64,000 nt of DNA from Symsagittifera roscoffensis (taxonomy: Eukaryota > Xenacoelomorpha > Acoela > Convolutidae): assembly GCF_963678635.1 (NCBI RefSeq), contig NC_087064.1:24780189-24844188 (forward strand), written 5' to 3'. The notes beneath the pieces are model-generated. The model was not told the DNA's origin and did not search any database. It worked only from the letters and a program-made list of their open reading frames with translations. Shown here in pieces: positions 11,795 to 23,263 of the stretch. The position numbers and the translations under genes were made by a program. Every line of letters begins with the position of its first letter. Positions within the stretch are counted from its first letter, which is position 1.

Positions 11795-12158
11795 CAGGGG
11801 CGGATCTAGGATTTTCTCCGGATCTAGGATTTTCCCGCAAGGGGGGGTTTCAAAAATTTTCCAAAAATTTTGTCGACCTTTTTTTTAGGTCGACCGAATT
11901 CATTTTTCGAGCTCTCCCTAAGCACAATTTAGTCCCTGTATTGGCCAAATTTTCTGCGCCGCAGGCCAAATTTTGAAAAAAAGTCCCGTTTCTAGGCACT
12001 TTTTGGAAAATTTTGACCAAAAAATTGCGTTTTTTCAGCGCGCGCTCCCCCCTCAAAATTAGAATATATTGGCGCCGAAGGCACTTTTAGAAAAATTTAA
12101 AGGTCGGCTGGCAAAAAAGGATTTCTTAAAAAGGACCCCCCCCCCAAATCCGCCCCTG
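11795..12158. mobile_element. hAT-like MITE in subunit B
   Basis: Same element as at 7826, 364 bases, flanked by the same GTTAAATT at 11787-11794 and 12159-12166. The identical target duplication shows it was copied with the subunit and was not inserted independently. Confidence 0.85.
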
Positions 12159-13552
12159 GTTAAATTATTGACAAAACTATATCAAAGTGAGCCTATTATG
12201 AACTTCAACAAAAAGTAAGGGTGGTATTATTCTCAATTATTTGTATTGTTATTTTTAAATTATAAATATTAAACGTTTTGTTCAAATTTTTGAAGATTAT
12301 GTCCTCTATAAAGTTTTTGGCTACAAAACAGGTCATTTTGATATATTTTGTCTGCTATTGAATCTGTTTTGATTGATTAAAAAAAATCAAAAAAAATCGT
12401 TTTGGGCCCTATCTATGCGAAATAAATTGCATCTTCGTACTAATGCCAGGGGGAGGGCGGTTAATTCATCATTCTGCTATAAATCAGACTCAATGAATTT
12501 TGTCATAACAAATGGTTCAAACTCAGTACACCACACGAACAAGCACACGATGGAATTTGAATTTAAGTAGAAAAAAGAACCTCTATAATTCCGTTTTACT
12601 TTTTAAAAGAGACCGGCAAATAGAAAATTTATCGCTCAAGACCTAAAAAATTTATGCTTGGCACACTTGAAACTTGTAATATTTCGGCCAGCTCGACCAG
12701 GACCAAATTCTGTTGAACTTGAATATTTGGTAACCATGTTTGGTCGAAACATAAAAATGATATGTCAGGCCGGAAATGTGGCACTGCTAGATTCAACGGA
12801 AAAATTTTATTTCTGATTTTATGCCGGCTTTTAAGTCGTAGCGTGAACTTTCACTCTTGATGATCATAAGATTTTTCCCAGAAGTTCATCGAGCACATTC
12901 ATCGAGTTTGCAAACTACTTTTTTCAAAAACTAGTGACCTATTTTGTTTGCTAAAATCTCTAAGGCTCTAAAGATGCGTGGTTTTGGGAATAGCTCACAA
13001 ATTCCTCGTGAAGTAAGACAAGGAATGTATTACTACGACAGTTGATGAGATTTCATTAAAAAAGTGTTTCATTCCAAAAAACTGGACTCAATTTGTCAGT
13101 ATTTTTCCGGACTAGCTGTTGAAAGGTGGATGCGAAAACATATGCATGTGTCATTTTTTTTTCTTATAAACAAGTACATAACACGGTACAAAAAAGAATA
13201 TAAGCTCTTCTTTTGATGCAGTTTTAAGCCAGTTTTTTTCTACATCATTGTTGACTGAAATGAGGTTAGTTTGAATGAATTGACTTCTTTCAAGTTTGTA
13301 ATAAAATTAAATTTTATAAGCACTTTCGAAATTAATCCAAAGTAAGGAACGACTTGGGAAAAAATTTGGGGGCCAAATAGGAGAAAAAGTCTTTTGTGGG
13401 GTCGCCTGTGATTTTGTTGCTGTTGAACACATTGGAGTGGTAGTGGACTGCATATTTGCATCGGAACAATCTGTTTCATTCAAGCTCCGATCGGGGTCTC
13501 CGAGGTCATAGCTCTTCTTTGATGCGGCTGAAGGAAGCCGCCATGTACGAGC

Positions 13553-13615
13553 GCAAAAAAAAAACCCACCCCGAGCACAAATATTCCGTTACTTTCGTAT
13601 CGAAAGTCGGAACAA
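13553..13615 (-). mobile_element. 5' terminal segment of HINE-like family at unit junction
   Basis: The stretch matches 4872-4934, the 5' terminal segment of the short element: a poly-A run, ACCCACCCCGAGCACAAATA, TTCCGTTACTTTCG, TATCGAAAGTCGGAACAA. This is why the 8.7 kb unit appears to share the short element's 5' end. Confidence 0.75.
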
Positions 13616-15651
13616 TAAGACTGCTCGTATCAGGCCAAAGCTTTGGATACTCCGACGGTCCATAAAATGTTGTTATGCGTAAAAATGAATTCTAATTTGA
13701 GTTTTAAGAGTCGCGTATGGAATAAGTAAGACCAATTATAATGCCTCGATTGGATTTGGAATGGTTTTGTGGCGCGGGATAATTCGCCACGCGTAAACAA
13801 TGCACGTTTAACCTTCAGCATCAAAGTATCACTGCGCTCTTATAGTCACGTTAGCCTATTAGTGAGCGCTTCACAGCAAGGTTGAACTCAGGATAGAGCT
13901 CTCATTCTGGGACAACGAAGATCTCCCAAGTGAGATAAATGTGAGAATTGGTCTGAATAAAAAGAAATCACCCCAAGCATATGTTCTCCTTACATTCTTC
14001 AATGTTGGAACAAAAATTCGTTTCCAACCTGAATTTAGGTAAGCTAATAGATCGTGATAACTTGCTACGACTCAAACTTTGACACTTGATAAATTAATAC
14101 AGTAAATTAAAGTGTTTCATATTCAAGTTTTTCAAAAAAAGGTTTCGCTTTATTGACCATAACCTAATTGGTTCCAGTTGAGCGGCAGTCAGAAAACTCA
14201 GGGCTTCACCTAGCTGTGTTTTAGGCTCTCAAAGATATAAAATACAGAAGGCTTGAATTCCACAAACAACGTTGAACAGCAATTCTTGAATAAACTCTGA
14301 AAACAACGGAGTTAGGCAAAAAGAGGAATCCGCAAACGCTGTTGAAATTTTCTCTTAGGTTCGTTGATTGGGCTTTAAAAACACCTTGGAATGCGGAGTC
14401 CTCAAAGTTTTTAGTGCTGGCAAAAACATGAAGGACAAAACCGTGACTTATATTTTTTTAGGGAATTTGAATCTTCGGCAGAAATCTTTAACATAAAAAA
14501 ACGTTCTTCAATTTTAATATGAAAAAAATTATAGAATCTTTAATTTTTTTTGCGTATTACGCGACATAATTTTAAGTCGTTTTTCAATTAATTATTGCTC
14601 CACTATATGCTGGCCTGGCAATGATGTCCCATTCAACAAAATTAGAATTTAAATTTAGATGGAAGAAACATCTTTTTTTTCACAAAGGAGTTTTTAAAGA
14701 GTCAGTGTTTTTTTAATGATGAGCCAAATAGAAAATAATTGGTAAGTTTTTGAGACCTAAGAATATTTCGTTTGAAGTGTGAGAGTCAAATTTAAATTGT
14801 TACCACTTTGTAAATTTGATTTCAAACTGCTTTGGTTTTTAGGAAAAAAGATGATCAATAGGTTGGACTGTTTGGGTAAAAAAAATGCAATACCAATAGT
14901 CACCCGCTACATGATTATTATTTTGTGCCAATATCGATTGCCGAATGCAGATGGCCCATAGGTTTAGATTAGACAGCAAAATTGACTGACAAACAGATTC
15001 GAAATTGAGCTTCCAAAAAGTCTGTGTAACGGTGTAACAATTATTAACAAATTTCCACAAATTTCCGGTCAATATACTTTAATTTGCAAAATTTTTTTTA
15101 CAAATTTTTTAATTGCACTTAAGTTTTAGCGACTGGAAAAACTGTAGGTTGTCTTTCAAAGAATCATTCATCAAAGAATCAGCAAGTTATAGCTTGAATA
15201 CTTTAGTTGCCAAATGTTTTTTCTTTTTGTGAGGAAACTATGACGTAGGGTGTGCTTGTTCGTCCCAATTATAATTACCGCATGAAAATTATTAGCGGCC
15301 CAAGTTTTGTATCATTTTTGAACATCTGAACCATAGTTTGGATTCCAGACAAAATTCTTACACCGCTGAAAAAAAGTAATATATATATATATATATTTTC
15401 ATTTAGACTAATTTACCGACAATAGAAAGGAGTTACTCTCAATCTGATGGCTGCTTTTAGTTTGTTTTGCTTGTTTTTTAAAATGCTTTGCCAAATATGT
15501 TGAAGAAAAAAAACAAAAGTTGAAAATTTTGTAGCAGAATTTCTTTTCCGGAGTGATTGCTCTAATTTGACTATATGGGCTGCCTGCATAGTAATGTATA
15601 CAGCGTTTTATAACTTGCTCGTTCAGTTTACTTAATAATTAAATCTTTTCT

Positions 15652-15652
15652 T

Positions 15653-15720
<68 letters not shown>

Positions 15721-15734
15721 GATGAGAGAGAGAG

Positions 15735-15786
<52 letters not shown>

Positions 15787-15813
15787 GAGATGAGAGAGAG
15801 AGAGAGAGGAGAT

Positions 15814-15874
<61 letters not shown>

Positions 15875-15890
15875 GAGAAAGAGAGAGAGT
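15652..15890. repeat. (GA)n microsatellite, subunit C
   Basis: About 240 bases of GA dinucleotides with the same class of GGAGATGA and AAAG interruptions as in A and B. Confidence 0.97.
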
Positions 15891-16555
15891 GGAGTTTCAT
15901 TTGTTTTGTTTGGATGTCTGAGTTTTTAGTGTACTCAAAACCAAAAACAGAAGCTATAGAGTTTTGATATTCGGACGTTCTTCCAGACATAAGCTATCCA
16001 TTGCTGCTTAAATTTTTATGTGGTTTTTTGCTTAAGTTTGATTTTATTTTATTTGTGCAAAATTTTTTTCAGCTTTAGACAATCGAATTCCCGTATTGAG
16101 TGCTATGAGTGCTAGCCCTTCTTGCGGATCCTTATTTTTTGAGAAAAAGTTTTAGCGGAAAAAATCATAACTCTCTTTTTTTATTTGCCCGATCCATCAA
16201 ATTGAGTTCCCAAATTCTTACAATTTAAAAAAGATCAAATTTGCCATTACTCTGAACAGTCCCTGATTCCGATTAATGAGTGCTTCTGGCCATTTTTATC
16301 TGACAGCAACAAACTATCGTTGATTGCAATGGTCCTCAAAGGAAACCTGTACACGATCTTGATATGCAGTGCTAATCTATATCATCCGGATAATGTTTGA
16401 AATTTAAAAAAGAGCTGATCTCAAATTGAGATGATTTTAGACCAAAACTGATAAATTTTCAGCAGAAATAGGAAGGTGCGAAATTCGGGCTGAACGGTTT
16501 GCCCCATAACGTATTTTTGTCAATCAAAAATTAGGTCACTACTAATTGTTAAATT

Positions 16556-16920
16556 CAGGGGCGGATGTAGGATTTTCTCCGGATCTAGGATTTTCTCGCA
16601 AGGGGGGGGGTTTCAAAAATTTTCCAAAAATTTTGTCGACCTTTTTTTTAGGTCGACCGAATTCATTTTTCGAGCTCTCCCTAAGCACAATTTAGTCCCT
16701 GTATTGGCCAAATTTTCTGCGCCGCATGCCAAACTTTGAAAAAAAGTCCCGTTTATAGGGACTTTTTGGAAAATTTTGATCAAAAAATTGCGTTTTTTCA
16801 GCGCGCGCTCCCCCCTCAAAATTAAAAAATATTGGCGCCGAAGGCACTTTTAGAAAAATTTAAAGGTCGGCTGGAAAAAAATGATTTCTTAAAAAGGACC
16901 CCCCCCCAAATCCGCCCCTG
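16556..16920. mobile_element. hAT-like MITE in subunit C
   Basis: 365 bases, starting CAGGGGCGGAT and ending ATCCGCCCCTG, with GTTAAATT directly on both sides (16548-16555 and 16921-16928). Confidence 0.85.
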
Positions 16921-18165
16921 GTTAAATTATTGACAAAACTATATCAAAGTGAGCCTATTATGAACTTCAGCAAAAAGTAAGGGTGGTATTATTCTCAAGT
17001 ATTTGTATTGTTATTTTTAAATTATAAATATTAAACGTTTTGTTCAAATTTTTGAAGATTATGTCCTCCATAAAGTTTTTGGCTACAAAACAGGTCATTT
17101 TGATATATTTTGTCTGCAATTGAATCTGTTTTGATTGATTAAAAAAAATCAAAAAAAATCGTTTTGGGCCCTATCTATGCGAAATAAATTGCATCTTCGT
17201 ACTAATGCCAGGGGGAGGGCGGTTAATTCATCATTCTGCTGTAAATCAGACTCAATGAATTTTGTCATAACAATTGGTTCAAACTCAGTACACCACACGA
17301 ACAAGCACACGATGGAATTTGAATTTAAGTAGAAAAAAGAACCTCTATAATTCCGTTTTACTTTTTAAAAGAGACCGGCAAATAGAAATATTATCGCTCA
17401 AGACCTAAAAAATTTAATTCTGGCACACTTGAAACTGATAAAATTTCGGCCAGCTCGACCAGGAACGAATTCTGTTAAACTTAAATATTTGGTAACCAAG
17501 TTTGGTCGAAACATAAAAACGATATGTCAGGCCGGAAATGTGGCACTGCTAGATTCAACGGAAAAATTTTATTTCTGATTTTATGCCGGCTTTTAAGCTT
17601 TCACTCTTGATGATCATAACATTTTTCCCTGGGCAAGCAGTTCATCGAGCACATTCATCGAGTTTGCAAACTACTTTTTTTCAAAAATTAGTGACATATT
17701 TTGTTTGCGTAAAATCTCTAAAGATGCGTGATTTTGGGAATAGCTTGAGATTCGTGAAGCAAGACAAGGAGTGTATTACTACAGCAGTTGATGATATTTC
17801 ATTTTAAAATGTGTTTCATTCCAAAAAACTGGAATCAATTTGTCAGTATTTTTCCGGACTAGCTGTTGAAAGGTGGATGCGAAAAACGTATGCATGTGTC
17901 AATTTTTTTTCTTATAAACAAGTACATAACACGGTACAAAAAAGAATATAAGCTCTTCTTTTGATGCAGTTTTAAGCCAGTTTTTTTTACATCATTGTTG
18001 ACTGAAATGAGGTTAGTTTGAATGAATTGAATTCTTTCAAGTTTGTAATAAAATTAAATTTTATAAACACTTTTGAAATTATTCCAAAGTAAGGAACGAC
18101 TTGGGACAAAAATTGGGGGCCAAATAGGAGAAAAAGTCTTTTGTGGGGTCGCCTGTGATTTTGTT

Positions 18166-19636
18166 GCAGTCAGAAAACTCAGGGCTTCACCTAGCTGTGT
18201 TTTAGGCTCTCAAAGATATCAAATACAGGAGGCTTGAACTCCACAAACAACGTTGAACAGCAATTCTTGAATAAACTCTGAAAATAACGGAGTTAGGCAA
18301 AAAGAAGAATCCGCAAACGCTGTTGAAATTTTCTCTTAGGTTCGTTGATTGGGCTTTAAAAACACCTTGGAATGCGGAGTCCTCAAAGTTTTTGGTGCTG
18401 GCAAAAACATGAAGGACAAAACCGTGACTTATACTTTTTTAGGGAATTTGAATCTTCGGCAGAAATCTTTAACATAAAAAACGTTCTTCAATTTTAATAT
18501 GAAAAAAATTATAGAATCTTTAATTTTTTTTTGTGTATTACGCGACAGAATTTTAAGTCGTTTTTCAATTAATTATTGCTTCACTATATGCTGGCCTGGC
18601 AATGATGTCCCATTCAACAAAATTAGAATTTAAATTTAGATGGAAGAAACATCTTTTTTTTCACAAAGGAGTTTTTAAAGAGTCAGTGTTTTTTAATGAT
18701 AAGCCAAATAGAAATTAATTGGTAAGTTTTTGAGACCTAAGAATATTTCGTTTGAAATGTGAGAGTCAAATTTAAATTGTTACCACTTTGTAAATTTGAT
18801 TTCAAACTGCTTTGGTTTTTAGGAAAAAAGATGATCAATAGGTTGGACTGTTTGGGTAAAAAAATGCAATACCAATAGTCACCCGCTACATGATTATTAT
18901 TTTATTATTTTGTGCCAATATCGATTGCCGAATGCAGATGGCCCATATGTTTAGATTAGACAGCAAAATTGACTGACAAACAGATTCGAAATTGAGCTTC
19001 CAAAAAATCTGTGTAACGGTGTAACAATTATTAACAACAATTTTCCGGTCAATATATTTTAATTTGCAATATTTTTTTACAAATTTTTTAATTGCACTTA
19101 AATTTTAGCGACTGGAAAAACTGTAGGTTGTCTTTCAAAGAATCATTCATCAAAGAATCAGCAAGTTATAGCTTGAATACTTTAGTTGCCAAATGTTTTT
19201 TTCTTTTTGTGAGGAAACTATGACGTAGGGTGTGCTTGTTCGTCCCAATTATAATTACCGCATGAAAATTATTAGCGGCCCAAGTTTTGTATCATTTTTG
19301 AACATCTGAACCATAGTTTGGATTCCAGACAAAATTCTTACACCGCTGAAAAAAAGTAATATATATATATATATATATATTTTCATTTAGACTAATTTAC
19401 CGACAATAGAAAGGAGTTACTCTCAATCTGATGGCTGCTTTTAGTTTGTTTTGCTTGTTTTTTAAAATGCTTTGCCAAATATGTTGAAGAAAAAAAACAA
19501 AAGTTGAAAATTTTGTAGCAGAATTTCTTTTCCGGAGTGATTGCTCTAATTTGACTATATGGGCTGCCTGCATAGTAATGTATACAGCGTTTTATAACTT
19601 GCTCGTTCAGTTTACTTAATAATTAAATCTTTTCTT

Positions 19637-19706
<70 letters not shown>

Positions 19707-20961
19707 GATGAGAGAGAGAGAGAGAGAGAAAGATTATGTCCTCCATAAAGTTTTTGGCTACAAAACAGGTCATTTTGATATATTTTGTCTGCAATTGAAT
19801 CTGTTTTGATTGATTAAAAAAAATCAAAAAAAATCGTTTTGGGCCCTTTCTATGCGAAATAAATTGCATCTTCGTACTAATGCCAGGGGGAGGGCGGTTA
19901 ATTCATCATTCTGCTATAAATCAGACTCAATGAATTTTGTCATAACAATTGGTTCAAACTCAGTACACCACACGAACAAGCACACGATGGAATTTGAATT
20001 TAAGTAGAAAAAAGAACCTCTATAATTCCGTTTTACTTTTTAAAAGAGACCGGCAAATAGAAATATTATCGCTCAAGACCTAAAAAAATTTAATTCTGGC
20101 ACACTTGAAACTGATAAAATTTCGGCCAGCTCGACCAGGAACGAATTCTGTTAAACTTAAATATTTGGTAACCAAGTTTGGTCGAAACATAAAAACGATA
20201 TGTCAGGCCGGAAATGTGGCACTGCTAGATTCAACGGAAAAATTTTATTTCTGATTTTATGCCGGCTTTTAAGCTTTCACTCTTGATGATCATTACATTT
20301 TTCCCTGGGCAAGCAGTTCATCGAGCACATTCATCGAGTTTGCAAACTACTTTTTTTCAAAAATTAGTGACATATTTTGTTTGCGTAAAATCTCTAAAGA
20401 TGCGTGATTTTGGGAATAGCTTGAGATTCGTGAAGCAAGACAAGGAGTGTATTACTACGGCAGTTGATGATATTTCATTTTTAAAAAAATGTGTTTCATT
20501 CAAAAAACTGGACTCAATTTGTCAGTATTTTTCCGGACTAGCTGTTGAAAGGTGGATGCGAAAAACGTATGCATGTGTCAGCTTTTTTTTCTTATAAACA
20601 AGTACATAACACGGTACAAAAAAGATTATAAGCTCTTCTTTTGATGCAGTTTTAAGCCAGTTTTTTTTACACCATTGTTGACTGAAATGAGGTTAGTTTG
20701 AATGAATTGACTTCTTTCAAGTTTGTAATAAAATTAAATTTTATAAACACTTTTGAAATTATTCCAAAGTAAGGAACGACTTGGGACAAAAATTGGGGGC
20801 CAAATAGGAGAAAAAGTCTTTTGTTGGGTCGCCTGTGATTTTGTTGCTGTTGAACACATTGGAGTGGTAGTGGACTGCATAACTGCATCGGAACAATCTG
20901 TTCCATTCAAGCTCCGATCGGGGTCTCCGAGGCCATAGCTCTTCTTTGATGCGGCTGAAGG
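18166..20961. repeat. Repeat subunit D with 1.3 kb internal deletion
   Basis: Follows subunit C from its start to the (GA)n tract, then jumps at about 19731 to the sequence AAGATTATGTCCTCC that lies at about 17055 in C. The deletion removes the rest of the GA tract, the hAT-like MITE and flanking DNA. The right part again matches C, and the tail after 20846 matches the tail of B. Confidence 0.85.
19637..19731. repeat. (GA)n microsatellite, subunit D (truncated)
   Basis: About 95 bases of GA dinucleotides ending at the internal deletion junction AGAGAAAGATTATGTCC. The purine-rich tract probably took part in the deletion. Confidence 0.95.
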
Positions 20962-21161
20962 NNNNNNNNNNNNNNNNNNNNNNNNNNNNNNNNNNNNNNN
21001 NNNNNNNNNNNNNNNNNNNNNNNNNNNNNNNNNNNNNNNNNNNNNNNNNNNNNNNNNNNNNNNNNNNNNNNNNNNNNNNNNNNNNNNNNNNNNNNNNNNN
21101 NNNNNNNNNNNNNNNNNNNNNNNNNNNNNNNNNNNNNNNNNNNNNNNNNNNNNNNNNNNNN
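20962..21161. other. Assembly gap (200 N)
   Basis: Exactly 200 unknown bases. The left edge ends GCGGCTGAAGG and the right edge starts AGGAAGCCGCCATGTACG. The intact sequence at 13520-13550 reads GCGGCTGAAGGAAGCCGCC, so the two edges overlap by AGG and the real gap could be zero or a whole number of repeat units. Confidence 0.95.
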
Positions 21162-21422
21162 AGGAAGCCGCCATGTACGTGAAGTCGGGAATGATTGAAA
21201 AGTTCTTAATGCCTGTCAAAAGAAAAATTGACGCCTGATTGGTACTGATAAAGGAAAAAACACATTGAAACAAAACACTTTTCTTTTTTTTCTCCACTTA
21301 TTACAACGCGCAGCTATGATTTTTCATGTCGAACATCGAAATTTAGTTTTGAGCAGTGTAGTGAAAACATTAAGTAGAAACATTGAAAATTGATTCTATT
21401 AGATGAGCGCACCAAACTGGAA
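21162..21422. other. Unique-looking sequence after gap
   Basis: No coding sequence or repeat recognised between the array tail and the next HINE-like element. Confidence 0.4.
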
Positions 21423-21940
21423 CAAGACTGCTCGTATCAAGGCGAAGCCCTGAATGTTCTGACCGCCTCTTAAGGTCGATAGAGCAGTAATAATATGGAA
21501 AAATTAAAAGTAACAAAAAATGAATTCTTTTTAATTTGAGATTTTTTTGTGAAATTTATCCCCCAACATGCCATATAAAGTACAAAGTGATAAATTTTGC
21601 TCCTAGTAACAAATCATTTACGGCAAATAAGCTTCTTTCAACCAGTTCGGAACGACTTCTAAGACAGTGTAAATCTCCGCCCACGCAATAATAGTGCGAA
21701 ATATATCGCGCGTTAATTGTCCCAATTTGGCAAAAATGGTAATCTTTAAACCCAAACAACTTTACGAAAAATGATCACAGGTGAAATATCTTTTCAAATT
21801 TATACTCAGGACAACAATACCTTTTGAATGATATTAAAAATCCCCGTCAAAAATGGCTCGTTAAAAAGTCAAAATTTGTCTGAAAAAACCCCACCCCGAG
21901 CACAAGTATTCCGTTACTTTCGTTACAAAAGTCGGAACAA
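21423..21940 (-). mobile_element. HINE-like element, copy 2
   Basis: Same layout as copy 1: plus-strand CAAGACTGCTCGTATCAAGG at the left and AAAGTCGGAACAA at the right. The AACGCGCG/CGCGATATATTTCGC segment is in the middle. Point changes weaken the 3' hairpin. Confidence 0.65.
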
Positions 21941-22654
21941 TAAATAGAAATAAATTTATTCCATTATAATTGATTATATTAGAGTAGGATGGATTATAAT
22001 GGATTATAATTATGCTATATTATATAGTAAAATAAAAGAATATAATAGATTCATATGAGAAAAAGCCTACATTTTCCAAAACTTCAAAACCTTAAACTTT
22101 GAAATCGCTAAATTGAGATTTAAAATTGGCTACAGCAAAAAATTGCATATTTTCTTCTTGTTTTTTTTTCGAATTACCTCCACGACCCCCTAAGTTTGTA
22201 CACTAACTCCCACCTTTCTTACTTCTTTCTCTTAACCTCCTTTACCATCCGCTTCCCCACCACTTCACTTACCACTTAATTATAATAACTGTAAAAATAA
22301 GCAAAAAATATTTTGAAACCGAGTAGGCTGTGAGTAACGCAGAAAAAGCTGCAAATTTCGCAGAAATTTTGGACAAGTTTTGTGGAGATTATAATCCCTT
22401 ATAATCCATTACAATGGATTTTAACTGGGCATTAATTGATATGATTTTTCAAAAAAACATTGGATTATAAAATATATAAATAATTACGTGGTCTCAATTA
22501 AGAGATCAAACCGATTATGATTGATTATTATCATGAAACCTCGCTGTGGGTGATTTAGCTATTCAGTTTGGTCTTGCTCTTGGATGCATTCTGCTTTCGA
22601 AGCATTCTTTTCACTGCAATTCTCCTTTTTTTGCTTCTAATGGTCAAACGATTA
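21941..22654. repeat. AT-rich region with palindromic GATTATAATC-type motifs
   Basis: Repeated GGATTATAATGGATTATAAT-type sequence near 21970-22010 and again near 22385-22440 and 22495-22535. The same ATTATAATC palindromes recur at 31135-31230 and 34095-34255. This may be a MITE-like family or AT-rich palindromic satellite. A pyrimidine-rich stretch lies at 22175-22275. I see no gene. Confidence 0.5.
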
Positions 22655-23160
22655 TTGTTCCGACTTTTACGAAAGTAACGGAATATTTGTGCTCGGGTTT
22701 TTTTTTCTTCAGACAAAATTCGACTTTTTCATCAGCCATTTTTGACGGAATTTTTTTAAATATCATTCGAAAGGTATTGTTGTCCTGAGCTTAAACTTGA
22801 AAAAAAAATTCACCCGTGATCGTTTTTCGTAAAGTTATGGGGGTTTAAAGATTGCCATTTTGGCCAATTTGGGACATTTAACGCGCGATATATTTCGCAC
22901 TGTTAGCTCGTAAGTAGAGGTTTAATATGTCTTACAAATCGTTCCAAATTGGTTGAAAGAAGCTTATTTGTAATAATTGATTTGTTACAAGGAGCCAACT
23001 CTATCCTTTTGTACTTTATATGGCGTGTGGTGGAATGATTTTCATTAAAAAAATCAAACTTTAGAAAAAAAATTTCATATTATTTCACTACATATAATTT
23101 CTTAATGTTATTACCGCCCCATAAACCTTAAAAGGCTTCGCCCCGATACGAGCAGTCTTG
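22655..23160 (+). mobile_element. HINE-like element, copy 3
   Basis: Runs from TTGTTCCGACTTTTACG to CCGATACGAGCAGTCTTG. It has lost the 3' subterminal AGTCGGAAC (CCTTAAAAGGCTTCGCC in place of the longer form), so it is a slightly truncated copy. Confidence 0.68.
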
Positions 23161-23263
23161 TATAATTTTGTTAACAAAAATGTTTCAATTGGATTCAAGC
23201 AAGTCGTATCGTCTTTTATGATGGGTTACCAAAAAATGGAAAGCTACTTCCAGTCAATTATAA

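Larger units (their letters stand above)
9437..13552. repeat. Repeat subunit B with extended tail
   Basis: Starts with the same GCAGTCAGAAAACTCAGGGC as subunit A and follows it to about 13420. It then continues into a 130-base tail (TGTTGAACACATTGGAGTGG and onward) that A lacks but D also has. Local differences from A near 12835-13040 include small insertions that break frames open in A, C and D. Confidence 0.85.
4935..13615 (-). mobile_element. 8.7 kb Helentron-like composite unit, copy 1
   Basis: On the plus strand the unit begins TAAGACTGCTCGTATCAGGC (the 3' terminal sequence of the HINE-like family) and ends CGAAAGTCGGAACAA (the family's 5' terminal sequence). Immediately after it another TAAGACTGCTCG starts. 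It therefore looks like a long head-to-tail member of the same rolling-circle family. Inside are two subunits of 3.9-4.1 kb, each with a (GA)n tract and a hAT-like MITE. I see no Rep/helicase coding, and the only reading frames are short and degrade between copies, so the unit is non-autonomous. A plain segmental duplication with breakpoints in HINE ends is the main alternative. Confidence 0.5.
14185..18165. repeat. Repeat subunit C
   Basis: Same landmarks and order as A, including (GA)n at 15652-15890 and the hAT-like MITE at 16556-16920. Its length is 3981 bases against 3933 for A, mainly because of small indels and microsatellite differences. Confidence 0.85.
13616..20961 (-). mobile_element. 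Helentron-like composite unit, copy 2 (internally deleted, runs into gap)
   Basis: Starts with TAAGACTGCTCGTATCAGGC exactly as copy 1 and follows the same order with few substitutions. Its second subunit lacks about 1.3 kb, and it reaches the assembly gap in the same tail found at the end of subunit B. Its own 5' terminus (CGAAAGTCGGAACAA) is not seen. Beyond the gap the sequence departs from copy 1 after GCCGCCATGTACG. Confidence 0.6.
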
